In this document: in pieces, positions 1-11,622 of the stretch
Layout of the letters: each line of letters starts with the position of its first letter
How positions within the stretch are numbered: the stretch's first letter is position 1
Assembly: GCA_947462335.1 (NCBI GenBank)
Contig: OX381721.1
Coordinates: 41,318,488 to 41,382,487, forward strand
DNA: 64,000 nt
Source of the DNA: Harmothoe impar
Lineage: Eukaryota; Annelida; Polychaeta; Phyllodocida; Polynoidae
Reading direction: 5' to 3'
Made by a program: the position numbers and the translations under genes
The notes under the pieces: generated by a model
What the model was told of the DNA's origin: nothing
The model's database searches: none
What the model saw: only the letters and a program-made list of their open reading frames with translations

Positions 1-1762
1 GTGAGCAGTAAAAGTGTGAATGCCATGGTTGTATATGACCACAATGCCTCTTAGTGTTGACATGATTGCATTAGACCTAACCATAGTTGTAATAACCATG
101 TTAGTGCCCTGCTATGGAGTCTTTGTGCCGCTGTGGGAATTTGGTGGACAGATACAGAGGCTACTGTTGGTGTTCTATTCGTTTTGCATGTTTTGCATTC
201 CCCTATAACTTGGCTTGATGGAAGTTGGGGTGGACATGCTTTGAATATGAACATCATCTGTTGTATGAGGCCATTGGCCCAGCTTAACATTCCATGGGAA
301 AAGTCAGATAAAATCCACTATAGGGGCAAATTTAGCCCACGCTCACTTTCCTCTGGCCATAGGAATATCTGTCAAAATTTAAGTTTGGAACCTTATTATT
401 ATTTAATAAAATTCATTAATTTTAGTGACAAGTGACCTACATTTGATTCCTTCTCTTCATAAGCTAGCATTACAAATATTATCATTATACTAAATATGAT
501 GCAAATTGTATTAGCTTTATATCCGTTACAATGCATTAGGCCTTTTGCCAGCACATCTAGGCTATACCGTGAGAGTTCACCTCACAAACAGGAAACATGT
601 ACAATGGGCCACCTTCTACATATACAGAAGCATGCAGAGTATACAGTCACTTAGCACTAACACTAACATGTTAACCCTGTAAGGACGACATGATGCCTGA
701 AGGCTTAGGATAAAAGATGCCTCAAGCCCTGGTTGGTGAGTAACCCATTGCTTCATTACTGCATCATGCTGACCTATAAAGGAGTGTATCAGCCCTGTAG
801 GGTCGCCATATTGAATGTAGTACCATATGGTACATGGTACTCACACATGATGCCGCCAAAGGGACAAAGTGCATTAAAGCACCATGATGTGAATGTGTTG
901 TGTATGATCCATGTGACCAAGGTTTCCATGACAAATGTTGTCATGCAAACCCTAAACCCTAAAGATGGTTGATCTGTATGGAATGTGTACTTTTCAGTTT
1001 GGGCAAAACCCAGCCAGGGTCACAGTGCTCAGTGGCTACCAACATACAACTATACATGCCTATGGCTCTTTCAGTTTTAGGCCACCTGTGACTAAAATAT
1101 CATATGCTTTCTATTGTTCTCCATCTAATCTTATGCTGAGTGGTATTGTGGAGTTGTATAGCATTTCCTGTGGAAGTGTGTTACATTTATTAAAGCTTTA
1201 CACAATATCTATTGGTGGTTACTTATGATTCTATTGAATTGGGCAGTCTAGCCCTTATCTTGCCTCTGACCTCTCTCTATACCCATTTTTTTTGTGTGCC
1301 TGCCCCCTCCCCAAACCAACCTTTGCATCCTCTCTTAGTTTCTTTGCCCCTGAGCAACAGAAGAGGTAGAATGGGATGAGTTTTGGGAATGACTTGGTTG
1401 CGGGGGGAGGGGGTAAATGCAAAGCTTCTAACACCTTGAGTGCACTTCAAAGGTATCTTTATCCCTTGTCAAAATATAGAAAAACTGTTTGGCAAAAGGA
1501 TAATATCAAAGCAAACCACAAAACGATAAGACATCACTATATAGGGAGGTATGGGACATCCATGGCAATATAATGTCCTAGATGCTGGTTTCGGCTATAT
1601 AGTTACCAAAAGGAAAAACAGTTTACGGTGAACATTTGAATAGAGCTCAACAATATTTGTCAGATACGGGTAGTACGGTCTACAGAAAAATATCCTGCTA
1701 TGCTTATTGAGAGAAAGTATAGTCCACGTATAGTGCCTGCCCACCCCTTCTATATAATGTAA

Positions 1763-1764
<2 letters not shown>
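1..1764. other. Non-coding stretch, no gene supported
   Basis: Only short open frames occur here, and none has convincing splice sites or a recognisable motif. The only structure I note is a perfect 14-bp palindrome GTACCATATGGTAC at 820-833. Intron or intergenic DNA is the simplest reading. Confidence 0.5.

Positions 1765-1845
<81 letters not shown>
1765..1845. repeat. (TA)n microsatellite, left of MITE
   Basis: About 80 bp of nearly pure AT dinucleotide repeat with one AA interruption near 1801. Its right edge abuts the terminal inverted repeat of the element that starts at 1846. A second TA tract begins where that element ends, so the two look like one array split by an insertion. The tyrosine/isoleucine-rich open frames read through it are artefacts. 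Confidence 0.95.
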
Positions 1846-1849
<4 letters not shown>

Positions 1850-2460
1850 ACAAAACATGGGAAAACGTGACATTAGGGGAAAACACCTTAATTTAAGCTC
1901 ATGTCTTCAGCTACAATTTGATACTTCAAGCATCAAAATATTTGGATAGTTGCTGAGAAATGACATCTCAAACATGAGATGGTAGGGACATGTAGGAATT
2001 CTGAATAGACTGCAATGCGATCACATATCAATCTATTTTCACATAATCCATAAAAATCATAATTATTAGAAACTAAATCAATAAATGCATATTATAGTAC
2101 ATAGATTTGGATCTGGTAGGAATATTGGCATTCTGTTTTAAGTTCAGAAATCCTCATGGATGGGGCAGTTGGATAGGGATGATTTTTTATTCCAAAAGTA
2201 TGAATCGATGGTTGCCATGGCAACCAAATGTCAACAAATGGGCTAAAAATGGCTAAAAACGTTCATTTTACATTCCAAATGAGACCAATTTAGAATGAAC
2301 ATAGAATTTTGATAATAGCTTCAAAAGATTCCTGGCGAAAAGTTAGTCTAAGGTCATTTTCTCTTAAATATTGACATTTTTAGCTATATCTCCTGAATAT
2401 CATGTTAAGAGGATTTATGGCTATTCCCCATAATGTTACGATTTCCCAGGTTTCGTCACA
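1846..2460. mobile_element. Non-autonomous TIR element (MITE) in TA repeat
   Basis: The ends form imperfect inverted repeats of roughly 35-40 bp. The left end begins TGTGACAAAACATGGGAAAA; the right end, reverse-complemented, begins TGTGACGAAACCTGGGAAAT. Both continue into a matching CATTA-GGGG segment. The element is about 615 bp, has no transposase frame and is bounded on both sides by TA repeats, as expected for a TA-targeting element. The interior contains a perfect 16-bp palindrome GGTTGCCATGGCAACC (2210-2225) and is related to the stretch at 7770-8215. The superfamily is not determined; a Tc1/mariner-like or other TA-targeting family is possible. Confidence 0.65.
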
Positions 2461-2472
2461 TATATATATATA

Positions 2473-2569
<97 letters not shown>

Positions 2570-2574
2570 CATAT
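2461..2574. repeat. (TA)n microsatellite, right of MITE
   Basis: About 110 bp of TA repeat with a few AA and AC interruptions. It directly adjoins the right terminal inverted repeat of the element at 1846-2460. Open frames through it are spurious. Confidence 0.95.
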
Positions 2575-5500
2575 CCTGGACATTAATGAGAGATCTGCCT
2601 TTCTGGTTGTCAAACCCTCATAATGACACAATCGTCTTCACTATTATAGCCAAATTTCACAGTGATCAGAAAATGATAAGACTACCCTGTAATCATACTA
2701 AAATTATTCATAATTATAGATACCAACTACGTATGCTATACTATTAACTCACCCTGATTAACTCTATGCACTGTTACAATGTCACCACCTACCGTTATTC
2801 TTCCAAGCAGTATGTCCTGTATACAAAGAGACGTTGGTAAGAGAAGGTAAGATACCAACTATAATGTGCTCCTGTGTGTAAAGCTAATGTTATAATGCTG
2901 GAACGTGTCGCAGGCAGTATCATCTCACCTGTACCAATTCCAGATGTTTTTTTACTAGGAAGAGTATGGCGTGCCAACTTTTCATTTCTCCTAGAGTTTT
3001 TTTATGTATATGATTTGTCACGGTATGGACATGTACTATTATTTCGTGATACATGTACTGTTATGTCTTTGACCCGATCCTTCAATCCTCTGTATACTGT
3101 TGGACGAAGTATCATATGGCCAATAGTACGAGGCGTAAACGACACCATTTGCATGGACTCGTTTAATTCAATCAATTCATTTCTAAAACAGTGCCCCATA
3201 GCAAAATAGGTCACCCATTATTTAAGTCCAAATACACTGCTAGGAATGTGAGCCAATTAGAACTAAGTGCCTGGTCTTGTAATTAACCGGTTAGGCAGAT
3301 AAAAGTAGAAGTACGCCGATAGGGATGTTTCTCATGACTTTAACTAATTTATCAGGTGTTTAATCAACTTTCAGGATGACGTAATGAAGATGGATAGAAG
3401 TATGTTTAAGGAGGATGTATGAGAACCTTGGTCGTCTATAAGGGAGTAGGAATCTTGTCTGTACTCTAGGGGCTAGAGTATATAGAACAAGCAACATTAT
3501 GATACATTTTGTATAATTGTTATAGAAAAAGTGAATACTTATGAGAACTATTATGAAGGACCCATGCGTGCAACCACTCGAACAAGATGTTGGAAATAAA
3601 ATAAAAGATAATATAGTCCGTTTTGAGTATTCACTGTTGATAACCAAGGAAAAGCCTGCAGATGTCTTTTTTCGTCGAAGATGACTAATACTTTACTTAA
3701 TTATCAACAATTATAGAAGTGTTATTTATGTAAGAACTAAAGGAGGTGCACTAGATGAATCAGTCGTGTCATTTTAGTATACAGGGCAACATGTACCTGT
3801 ATCATCCTATGGATGTTTTAATTAAGTTGGAGTTCCCCAGCTGAGGATACTTCGCTCCTGTATTGAAACAGTTTCATGTTTCACTGGACTGATTCCTGAT
3901 GTTCAGAGCAACTTAAAACGGGAATCGCACAAAGGGTCTACGTTGACTTTTTCTAGAGCTATTCCATTCAAATAACGACTAGCATGTTAGTGAGGGGATT
4001 TGATTTCAAATCCTCAAATATATCACAGAAACCCCCCCCCCCCCCAAATGGAAAGCAACGTCGTGCTATGTTCCCACAAAATCTTCAACAAGTTCAAGGG
4101 CAGATACATATGCATTGGTAACTTATATATTCCACTTGGCTTACCATCTGCATGACACCATTGCCGAGTTAGGTTGAGTTACATACCTGGAAGAAGAAAG
4201 GAAAATCTGGTTAGATACTTGTCAATGAATCCAATTTCTAGAATGAAGAGAGATTGAAAAGAAAGGTGGTTGTGGAAAATTAAACTATGCACACCGACAA
4301 TACAGTACATATTGTTACAAATGGCTAGACACAGGCAGACCAGTTTGCTATTGCTATTGTGTTGTAGGACTTAATTCGGCAACCTGTCACAAGGTGGCAG
4401 CACTCGTCTATGTATGCTCAGTTAGTTGACTATTTCCTCACGAGGTGGCGATTTGGTACGTCAGATATCCAGTTCCAACTTGGTCCACCAGGTGGCGATA
4501 CTGGGCCGTACAATTGGAAGCACGCGATTGGAAGTCATGTACATTATAGTTGTACCATATGGCCCTACATCCCTAAATTCGACACAGCGAGATGGATATT
4601 CTGTGGTTAGGAACAAAATGACAAGAGGAATAAAATATAGTGACATTGTCTTTGCTTAAATTAGACATGGGACCTGGTGATTATTAAGCCGTGGGACATG
4701 GGGACCGACCCCATCGGAGAACCCTCATCGAGGCCCCCAACCATAGTAATATTCACGGAAGGTACTTACTTGTTCTTCTACGCTTGTGAACAGTGGCACT
4801 CATTCGTTTGAACTTATTTGTAACTCTATTGTGAGCAATGAGGCTACTCAAAACTGGGTTCTTATCACACTGTACAACAACTTTATTGGGAAATTAAACC
4901 ACTTAAAAAATATTTAGTCGAATTGAAATACATAGGCCCTAATTATATCTAATTTTTAAAATCATATTTCTCATTGTTCGGTTATGAGAAACCAGACTTT
5001 CTTTATCGTGGCATTTCGTCTTATATATTCTCTCAAACATGAGCAGGTTTGTGCGAAGAGGAGGTGCATGCGTGTGTGTTGTACGTCCGACGGAGCTGCC
5101 ACCTAGTGTTTAAAGAAATGTCCAGGTGGCGGTAGTGTGTCGGGTCTGACTTTGGTTAGCTACCCTGACCAGTCTATAGTGAAGCCCGCCCATAAGGCTA
5201 TAACATTATGTATGGTCCGTAACTCATGCTAGGGAAATCTGTGTATTGGTTGGGAAACATGGTGATTTTTCATGTTATGGTAAAATGTTACGTACCCAAC
5301 CCTTTCTGACATAGCAGTATAAGGAATGAATATATTGGTGCATCAGTGTATGCTTGTTCCGTACTAAACTCCAATGCTTTTCACGGGGAAATGAGTTCTG
5401 TTTGATACCCCTTTTTTTATTATCTCACTAATTTGTACATTGATGGGATAAAAGAAAAGAGCATCAAACAAGACCTATTTCTCTTTCCGGAAGTATGTGC

Positions 5501-6705
5501 GGGTGGCGGGGGCGGGTTGGAGCCCGGAGGTTGGAGACGTGGATTTGTGGGTTTACTTGGCGGATTTTGCAGGAGCAGGATTAACCATTTGAGGGCTACA
5601 TAGTGCTTTAATGATTGGAGCCCATTATTGTCATGATGCATGATGGCATACATGCATCATGCCGAACCTGCGGGAGTGTATAAACCCAGTAGTGTGAGCA
5701 TGTAGGCATTTGAATGCAGCATTGGCGAGTTACACCCCAGGGCTGTATCCATGCATCATGACCATAAAGGTCATACTGCATTAATGCACTGAAACCAATG
5801 CACTATGCGATCCTTAACGGGTAAACTCCTGTGTGTGTGCTGTGTTTGTTCTAGGGGCTTGTATACAGTGATATTATTACCAGGAAGAAGGTGTGCTTGC
5901 ATGTACATGTGTGTGTGTGTGGGGGGGGGGGGTATACAATGTGTACGTAAATATGTGTGTAGGTGTAGGTGGGAAGCAGATATAATAGAAAAGTTAATTA
6001 GTCACTGATTGTTTACACGTGTTAGACATAATTAGTTAACAGGTTATGTGTGCTCACACTGTAAACATTCTGAAACTACAAAGGGGACATCGATTGTCTA
6101 CATAGCATGGCAAGAAAAGCATGACCTAATTACTGTTGGATTTAAGGAATAGGATGACATGTACATACAAATGTTCATCTTGCAGCAATAGCCCGATCAC
6201 TTATTTTTCAATCATAACACACATTATTATAGCTATCCACATGATTGTCATATATTTCTTTACATTGTACTTATTGAAAGAAGGGGGAAATGGAGGAAAG
6301 ACAGCATCCTTCCTCAATCCTTATTTATAATTACTCTTCTAGATATAGGGTAACTGCCCGAAGTAACTACTTTACTAGCCACTATACATAGACTTGGGAG
6401 TGCTATTGCTATAAGTCAAGATAACCTAAAATGATTCTTCGCCGTTCCACGCTCCCATTTCAATGCTATGTTGACTCTAAGATCCCCACCACCCATTGGG
6501 ATTTAAAATGGGTGTATTCTGATGGAAATCCAATATGTGATCTCACGCTGAGGGTTTAATACACATTGGTATAATGATATGATGGGGCTATGGGACACAA
6601 ATAAGACAACGTCCACAGAGGAAAAGAAAATACACAATGCATCAACAAAATACACGAAAACTAATCAAAAAAGAAAAGTTAGATGAAAACTAAAATACCA
6701 TTTTT
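2575..6705. other. Non-coding stretch with minor repeats
   Basis: No exon is supported. It holds a C14 run at 4032-4045 and a GT repeat followed by a G12 run near 5911-5932. It also contains the inverted repeat at 5632-5661, listed separately. The open frame at 2874-3209 (plus) has a matching open frame on the other strand and no splice or start context, so I treat it as chance. Confidence 0.45.
5632..5661. repeat. Short perfect inverted repeat
   Basis: CATGATGCATG at 5632-5642 pairs perfectly with CATGCATCATG at 5651-5661 across an 8-base loop. It may be a simple palindrome or the centre of a diverged repeat: GCATCATG and ATAAAGG words recur nearby (5755-5775) and at 764-782. Confidence 0.7.
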
Positions 6706-6873
6706 AAAAGGAAGAACTCCGGAAGTGAACAGCGTATCCAATATAATGATTGTTTTTTCAAAAAATATCAATGATGTGAAACACATACTAAAAGGAAGAA
6801 CTCCGGAATTGAACAGCGTATTCAATATAATGATTGTTTTTCAAAAAAAAATCAACGATGTGAAACACATACT
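6706..6873. repeat. 84-bp tandem duplication
   Basis: Two adjacent copies of an 84-bp unit start at 6706 and 6790. Both begin AAAAGGAAGAACTCCGGAA and end near CGATGTGAAACACATACTAA. They differ at only a few positions, so the duplication looks recent. The open frame through both copies reflects this duplication and has no independent support as a gene. Confidence 0.9.
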
Positions 6874-6940
6874 AATAGTTTTGTAGATAGGTTTGTTACT
6901 CTGAATATATAGGTAAGATATAGTAAGGTCATGTCTTTTT

Positions 6941-6976
6941 CATCGGGAGGCCATTCACCATCGGGAGGCCATTATT
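6941..6976. repeat. 18-bp direct duplication
   Basis: CATCGGGAGGCCATT begins at 6941 and again at 6959, giving two 18-bp units in tandem. No gene or other element is visible around it. Confidence 0.8.
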
Positions 6977-7769
6977 TGAGTGAAGTACAGGGGATATTTG
7001 ATCAGTGATCAGTGTAAAGATATGAACTTATTTTCTCAGGTGGGACACCTGATACAACGCGGTTCTGATCTGCATCTATAATTTAGATGTGAAAAAGAAA
7101 TTACTTTTAATGTTTTCTATCTTAGAAATGGTATGTACATCTGTAGATGGCACGTGCATGCAATTGAAATTTGGAAAGGTAGGCCCACCTCATCAGTTGC
7201 TCATGATTGTATATAGGGTCTATTGGATGCACATGGCATTGTATATATTCAGACTATAATCCTAGATCAGCACTGCAATAAGGTCCCACAAACTCCAACC
7301 CTTTTCAAATTCACCTTAAAGGACCTTCATTTAAGTGCTTGTTTATCTTCAATCAAACATCTGATCAGAATCCTTATATGGTATAAATGACCTGAATGAG
7401 GGTCTACCCTATAGTACTTTACTTTATAAGGGATCTGACAGAAGGGGATCGTTTTAATGCAGGGCAGCAGGGTGACTTTTCTGCATACTGTATAGGAGTG
7501 AAACTGATTTGGACAGGTGAATACACCCTATAGACCGGGGGAAATGTCATATGAGGTGACTCTATGCTATTCCAATCTACAGAGACGAACACACACACAC
7601 AGAGTCGGGCACTGCCTGACTTCTAGAATTAGGTAGCTTTGGCGTCAGTGACGCTTGCCTTTCTGTGTATAGATTCAAGAGCATATGTGACCAGGCCAGT
7701 AAAAAGGGGTATCTAGGGGGGAATTCATAATCAAAGTTCATGTTAAGATCTTTAAAATGAGATATCATA

Positions 7770-8215
7770 TGCTAAGATACTACTGATAGTTTTGCTGGAA
7801 TCACATCTCAAACATGAGTCATCATGTGTAACTGAAAACGATAAATATGCCCCAAATGCCCTGAATCCCATAATAAATACTAAAATAGATTAAAAAATCA
7901 TATTCATCAAAAATAACCTAAAAAAGTGAGACTTTTTAGTTTAGATTTGGTTCTAGGAGTAATTTTCGAGGTCTGTTTTCAGTTTTTGAGTAACTGATGT
8001 AAGTCTCAAGAAATGAGGACCAAAATGTTCCATATGGGACAATGGAATGGTTTCCATGGCAACCAGAAAGTGGCATATGTCCTAATCTTTCATAGAAAAC
8101 GTTCCATTTAGATTCCAAATATAAAATGGTAACATCAAAAATGGAATAATTCTCAGGAGATTACTCTATTCTCCATAAAAAATTACTGTCAGGCATTTTT
8201 GGGTCTAGTTTACAC
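7770..8215. mobile_element. Diverged relative of the 1846-2460 element
   Basis: Shared blocks occur in the same order as in the interior of the first element. They are CACATCTCAAACATGAG (7801 region) against GACATCTCAAACATGAG; TAGATTTGG-TCT followed by TCTGTTTT-AG; a CCATGGCAACC core (8053-8064) against 2215-2225; and AAAACGTTC-ATTTA-ATTCCAAAT. Clear terminal inverted repeats are not visible in this copy, so its limits are approximate. No coding capacity is seen. Confidence 0.6.
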
Positions 8216-8260
8216 TCTTTTGCCATTATGATGTCCCCTGGTGGCCAAACCCAGAACTAA

Positions 8261-8281
8261 CCCCCCCCCCCCCCCCCCCCC
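8261..8281. repeat. Poly(C) run, 21 bases
   Basis: An uninterrupted run of 21 C follows the 3' part of the repeat copy at 7770-8215. It is the longest of several C or G homopolymers in the window. Confidence 0.97.
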
Positions 8282-8327
8282 GAAGGCTGGTTTTATGAGG
8301 ACGGGTCACATATGAGTTGAGATGTCC

Positions 8328-8371
8328 AATTGCAATTTATACGATTTACCTATATCATATAAATTGCAATT
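8328..8371. repeat. 14-bp perfect inverted repeat
   Basis: AATTGCAATTTATA (8328-8341) and TATAAATTGCAATT (8358-8371) are exact reverse complements separated by 16 bases. This could be a small foldback or the termini of a tiny element. Confidence 0.85.
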
Positions 8372-10319
8372 TGAGACTAGTTGACAAGTCAGAATTTATG
8401 AGCACGATTTTATAAACTGTATTTTCTTGTATCAAAGTTGTTGGGAATCAGGTGATGTGTAGGTAGTCTGAATGAGATGGGTGCCTGACCAGTGGATGCA
8501 TATGCTGGTACCGGTAAGAAGATATACCAGGCACATTATGTCATTGGCATTCCACTCCTTCGTAATCATGGAATTGCATGTAATCCCAGCATGTAATCCG
8601 GTTTTTCATGAAACTCTATGAATATATCTATCATCGTTTGGGGATTCAAAGCTTGTGATACATAACCATTAAAGTAATGATGCATACACATCTACTTGTC
8701 TTGTCAGTCGGAGCGGCCCTTCCTACAAAATCCATCTCATTAAGTATAAACACAATTACACACCTGCACACCTAGAGGTTCCTACATCCATGATCTTTAA
8801 CACTATAGTGCTTTAACTCTGGGTAGGGGAGGGAGAGGGGCGGAGCGGGGTCTCGATCATACAAAATTAATCCCATGTCCTGCTATACTTGCCTATCATG
8901 CAACAAGGCAATACTGGACTTAGGGCGAAATGATGATGAAAATGTGGTGCTAGAAAGACGATGGAAATAGCGATAGAGAGAAAGGAGATGAGACGGAAGG
9001 AAAAGGAAAAGAAATGTATTATTGGCAGACTGATTGGGGGAGAGAGAGAGGGGCCATGAGAAGTTCCAGGGTAAAGAGTAACGATGGGTAAGGTAGCAAA
9101 ATATGCCGACAGGAGAGGAAAAAATGCCATACTCACAAGCCTGTCCCACCCAAACACCAAGAAGGTGGAGAGGGTACAGTATAGGTGATCAGAGGGACTC
9201 AAACCAAGTAGACAGAAAATTTATAGAGGGGCGGTTTGGAATGTGAGTAATTAGGAAAAGCAGGAGGAGTGGCCACCATTCCCTACCCCTCCCTCACCAT
9301 CAAGTGAGCACAGTGACACGCCACTAACCAGTTCAGGAATACCCCGCCAGATGTCACGGCATCACGCTACAGTTTCCATGGTTACCTCCAAAACGAGGTT
9401 GTCAAAGGAATCCACCCCAGATAATCACAGGGGGTAACCAGTCTTAAAACTCCATGTTTTGTGTTTAGAGACATAAAAAGTGGGTTGAGTTGAATTGTAT
9501 GCTTGTAAATAGGAGTGGGGGTGCTTTGTTCAAAACCCATGTTTATTTAAGAAGGTGCCTGTAATTATTCCCTCATTTAAAAGGGATTAAACGAGAGAAG
9601 ATGGGGTGATCCGATTAAAAGATTACTTGGCTGAGAGGAAGTCTTTGTTTACATTGCTATAGCAACAGGTAGATCCATCTATTGATGTAAGAATGGGTTT
9701 AGTTGTTGGGGATGCAACTAAGACCAACTTTTACGAGGCAATCACGTAATCATTTGGTTGTCTTGTGATTTAATGACTTGAACATTGCTTAGAATTGCAT
9801 GACGCTACTATATAATTCTGTACCCACGAAGCATGTCTTGGAATTACGATTCGGACCTATGGAAGTCGTGGTAAGATTAGAGCATTAGCATCAGCGAGTA
9901 TACCAACTCTGGGAATCGAAACAGAGCCATGAATTAAAGGTGATGGTCATCTACATGAGCCAAGGGGAAAAGCATCGAGGTAGAAACAGCTATTATTAGA
10001 TCTTTATTGCGAATCCCTGGTTTAAATTGTATTGCACTCTTTTACAGACATGATGCAGTCTTAGCGACACACACTTTGTCACCATAAACATAAGCTATAA
10101 GAAATCCAATCCCTCGTAATAAATCAACAGTCACGCTCTGAACAGAGACCCTCACGTTAGTAGCTGTAAGATTGATGAGAAAAATTGTCTTAATCTTGAA
10201 GTATTTCTTTTTACTCTAATCTTCACCTAGGTTCCCATAATCTGGTGACATAACTCAAAACACCCTTCTACTGTCACCCTCAGTGTCACATCTCCCCTTA
10301 TTATCGCCCACTGTCTTCA
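8372..10319. other. Non-coding stretch, partly purine-rich
   Basis: No gene is supported. The segment 8880-9250 is purine-rich on the plus strand, which gives long pyrimidine-rich, low-complexity open frames on the minus strand. An X-box-like site GTTTCCATGGTTAC lies at 9372-9385. Nothing else stands out. Confidence 0.45.
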
Positions 10320-10470
10320 TAACCTGTCAAACATTTACTGACACGCATGCGCAGCGAATGGCCTTTTCATCCGGGCCACACATCACGTGGTCATTATAGG
10401 TGTCGTGCGCATGTCACCATAGAAACCCCCGAGGTCAAAGGTTGGTGTCACGTTACTATGGAAACACAGG
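10320..10470. promoter_or_regulatory. Candidate enhancer or promoter: NRF1, E-box, RFX and nuclear-receptor-like sites
   Basis: Several recognisable binding words are packed into about 150 bp: GCATGCGCAG and GTGCGCATG (NRF1-like), ATCACGTGGT (CACGTG E-box), GTCACCATAGAAAC at 10413-10426 and GTTACTATGGAAAC at 10452-10465 (RFX X-box-like), and AGGTCAAAGGT (direct-repeat nuclear receptor half-sites). The stretch looks richer in CpG than its surroundings. No adjacent exon or start codon can be assigned, so a distal enhancer is as likely as a promoter. The motif families are known; function here is inferred. Confidence 0.4.
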
Positions 10471-11273
10471 TACAGACTCCAAGGTCGTGAAGCCAAATTA
10501 AAGTCTGTCAATCATTCCCTGGTGGGTCTGTCAATCAGTCCCTGAATACAGTGGTGTTATACTATTATACTGTACTATTTAGAACGATATAAAAGGTAGG
10601 AAAGGGGCTGTGTAAGGATAGTATTTGCGTCTGATGATTTCTGGTTTTAGTTTGAGCTTTTGATATTGGTTTGATATTGGCTTGATAGCTGGTTCTGCAT
10701 CTATAGGCACAAGTTGAACAGCAGGAGACCACTAGTATGATATCCCAGAGGGTCTCTTCAGTAACTACTGGAGGGACTGTAAAGTGAACAGGACGTGCGG
10801 ATAAGGCATAATTAAGGGGGTGATGGCTAATGCCGCTCTATTCTCTTTTATTCTCGTGGCACGTGCCAAGGGCGAGAGTTGGTCATGCCTGAGTGATAAT
10901 GGGGAATGTTAAGTGATGTGGTTAGCATCATGGCTACACTAACCGCTAATTACCCTTTGTTTCTTATTGTATCCATCAGAAAGCAACAATTCCCCATACC
11001 TAAGCACCTATTATACCATTAGTGTTAACTGCTGCCATTTGAGAGCTTTATATCAAGTCATCAGCAGGGAGGTGGAACTGAACTGTGCATGGCACTATAG
11101 ATGTTAGAGTATATTTTCATGCTTATCAAGCAGCTGGCGGAGTGGCATGGCAGCTGGGCCATGTTGCTATTAGTACAGCTTTGGCTAGCATGTTGGGAAA
11201 TAATTAATAATTAGGAATTGAAAACATTAAAATTTAAGGAAATAGATGAGTGGAACTATCCTTCAAATGTTAT
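10471..11273. other. Non-coding stretch
   Basis: No gene is supported. A homeobox/SOX-like pair, GCTAATTACCCTTTGTTTC, occurs near 10948-10966. Otherwise I see nothing distinctive. Confidence 0.4.
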
Positions 11274-11622
11274 GGCTGTGTCTCACGACCTTGGGCCAAT
11301 GTTTTTGTCTTTGACCGGGTGCCAGCTCTGACCGGGTGCCAGCTCTGACCGGGTGCCAGCTCTGACCAGCCTGAATAAAATCGGGTTATTCAGGGCAGAT
11401 GGAGATAGAGTTTGGCTGAAAAGGTTAATGGATGTTATAACTCTCTAAACTAGTCATTAGTTGTCCATTTTTATCATCATCTGCCCTAAATAACCCGTTT
11501 TTATGCAGGCCGGTCAGAGCTGGCACCCAGTCAGAGCTGGCACCCGGTCAGAGCTGGCACCCGGTCAGAGCTGGCACCCAGTCAGAGACAAAAACATTGG
11601 CCCAAGGTCGTGAGACACAGCC
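11274..11622. mobile_element. Foldback DNA element with subterminal 17-bp repeats
   Basis: The 349-bp element starts GGCTGTGTCTCACGACCTTG and ends with the exact reverse complement of that sequence. The match continues inward through GGCCAATGTTTTTGTCT. Inside each terminus is a tandem array of GACCGGGTGCCAGCTCT (about 17-bp period): about three and a half units on the left, and about five in opposite orientation on the right. The copies next to the TIRs flow directly into them. TTAT on both outer sides (11270-11273 and 11623-11626) looks like a 4-bp target duplication. There is no coding frame. The architecture fits a foldback or MITE-type cut-and-paste element of unknown superfamily. Confidence 0.85.

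Noticed and set aside
1595..2631. Open frames with long Tyr-Ile runs
   Set aside because: They read through the TA microsatellites.
8867..9202. 111-codon minus-strand open frame
   Set aside because: Comes from a purine/pyrimidine-asymmetric low-complexity tract; Ser/Leu/Phe-rich with no splice support.
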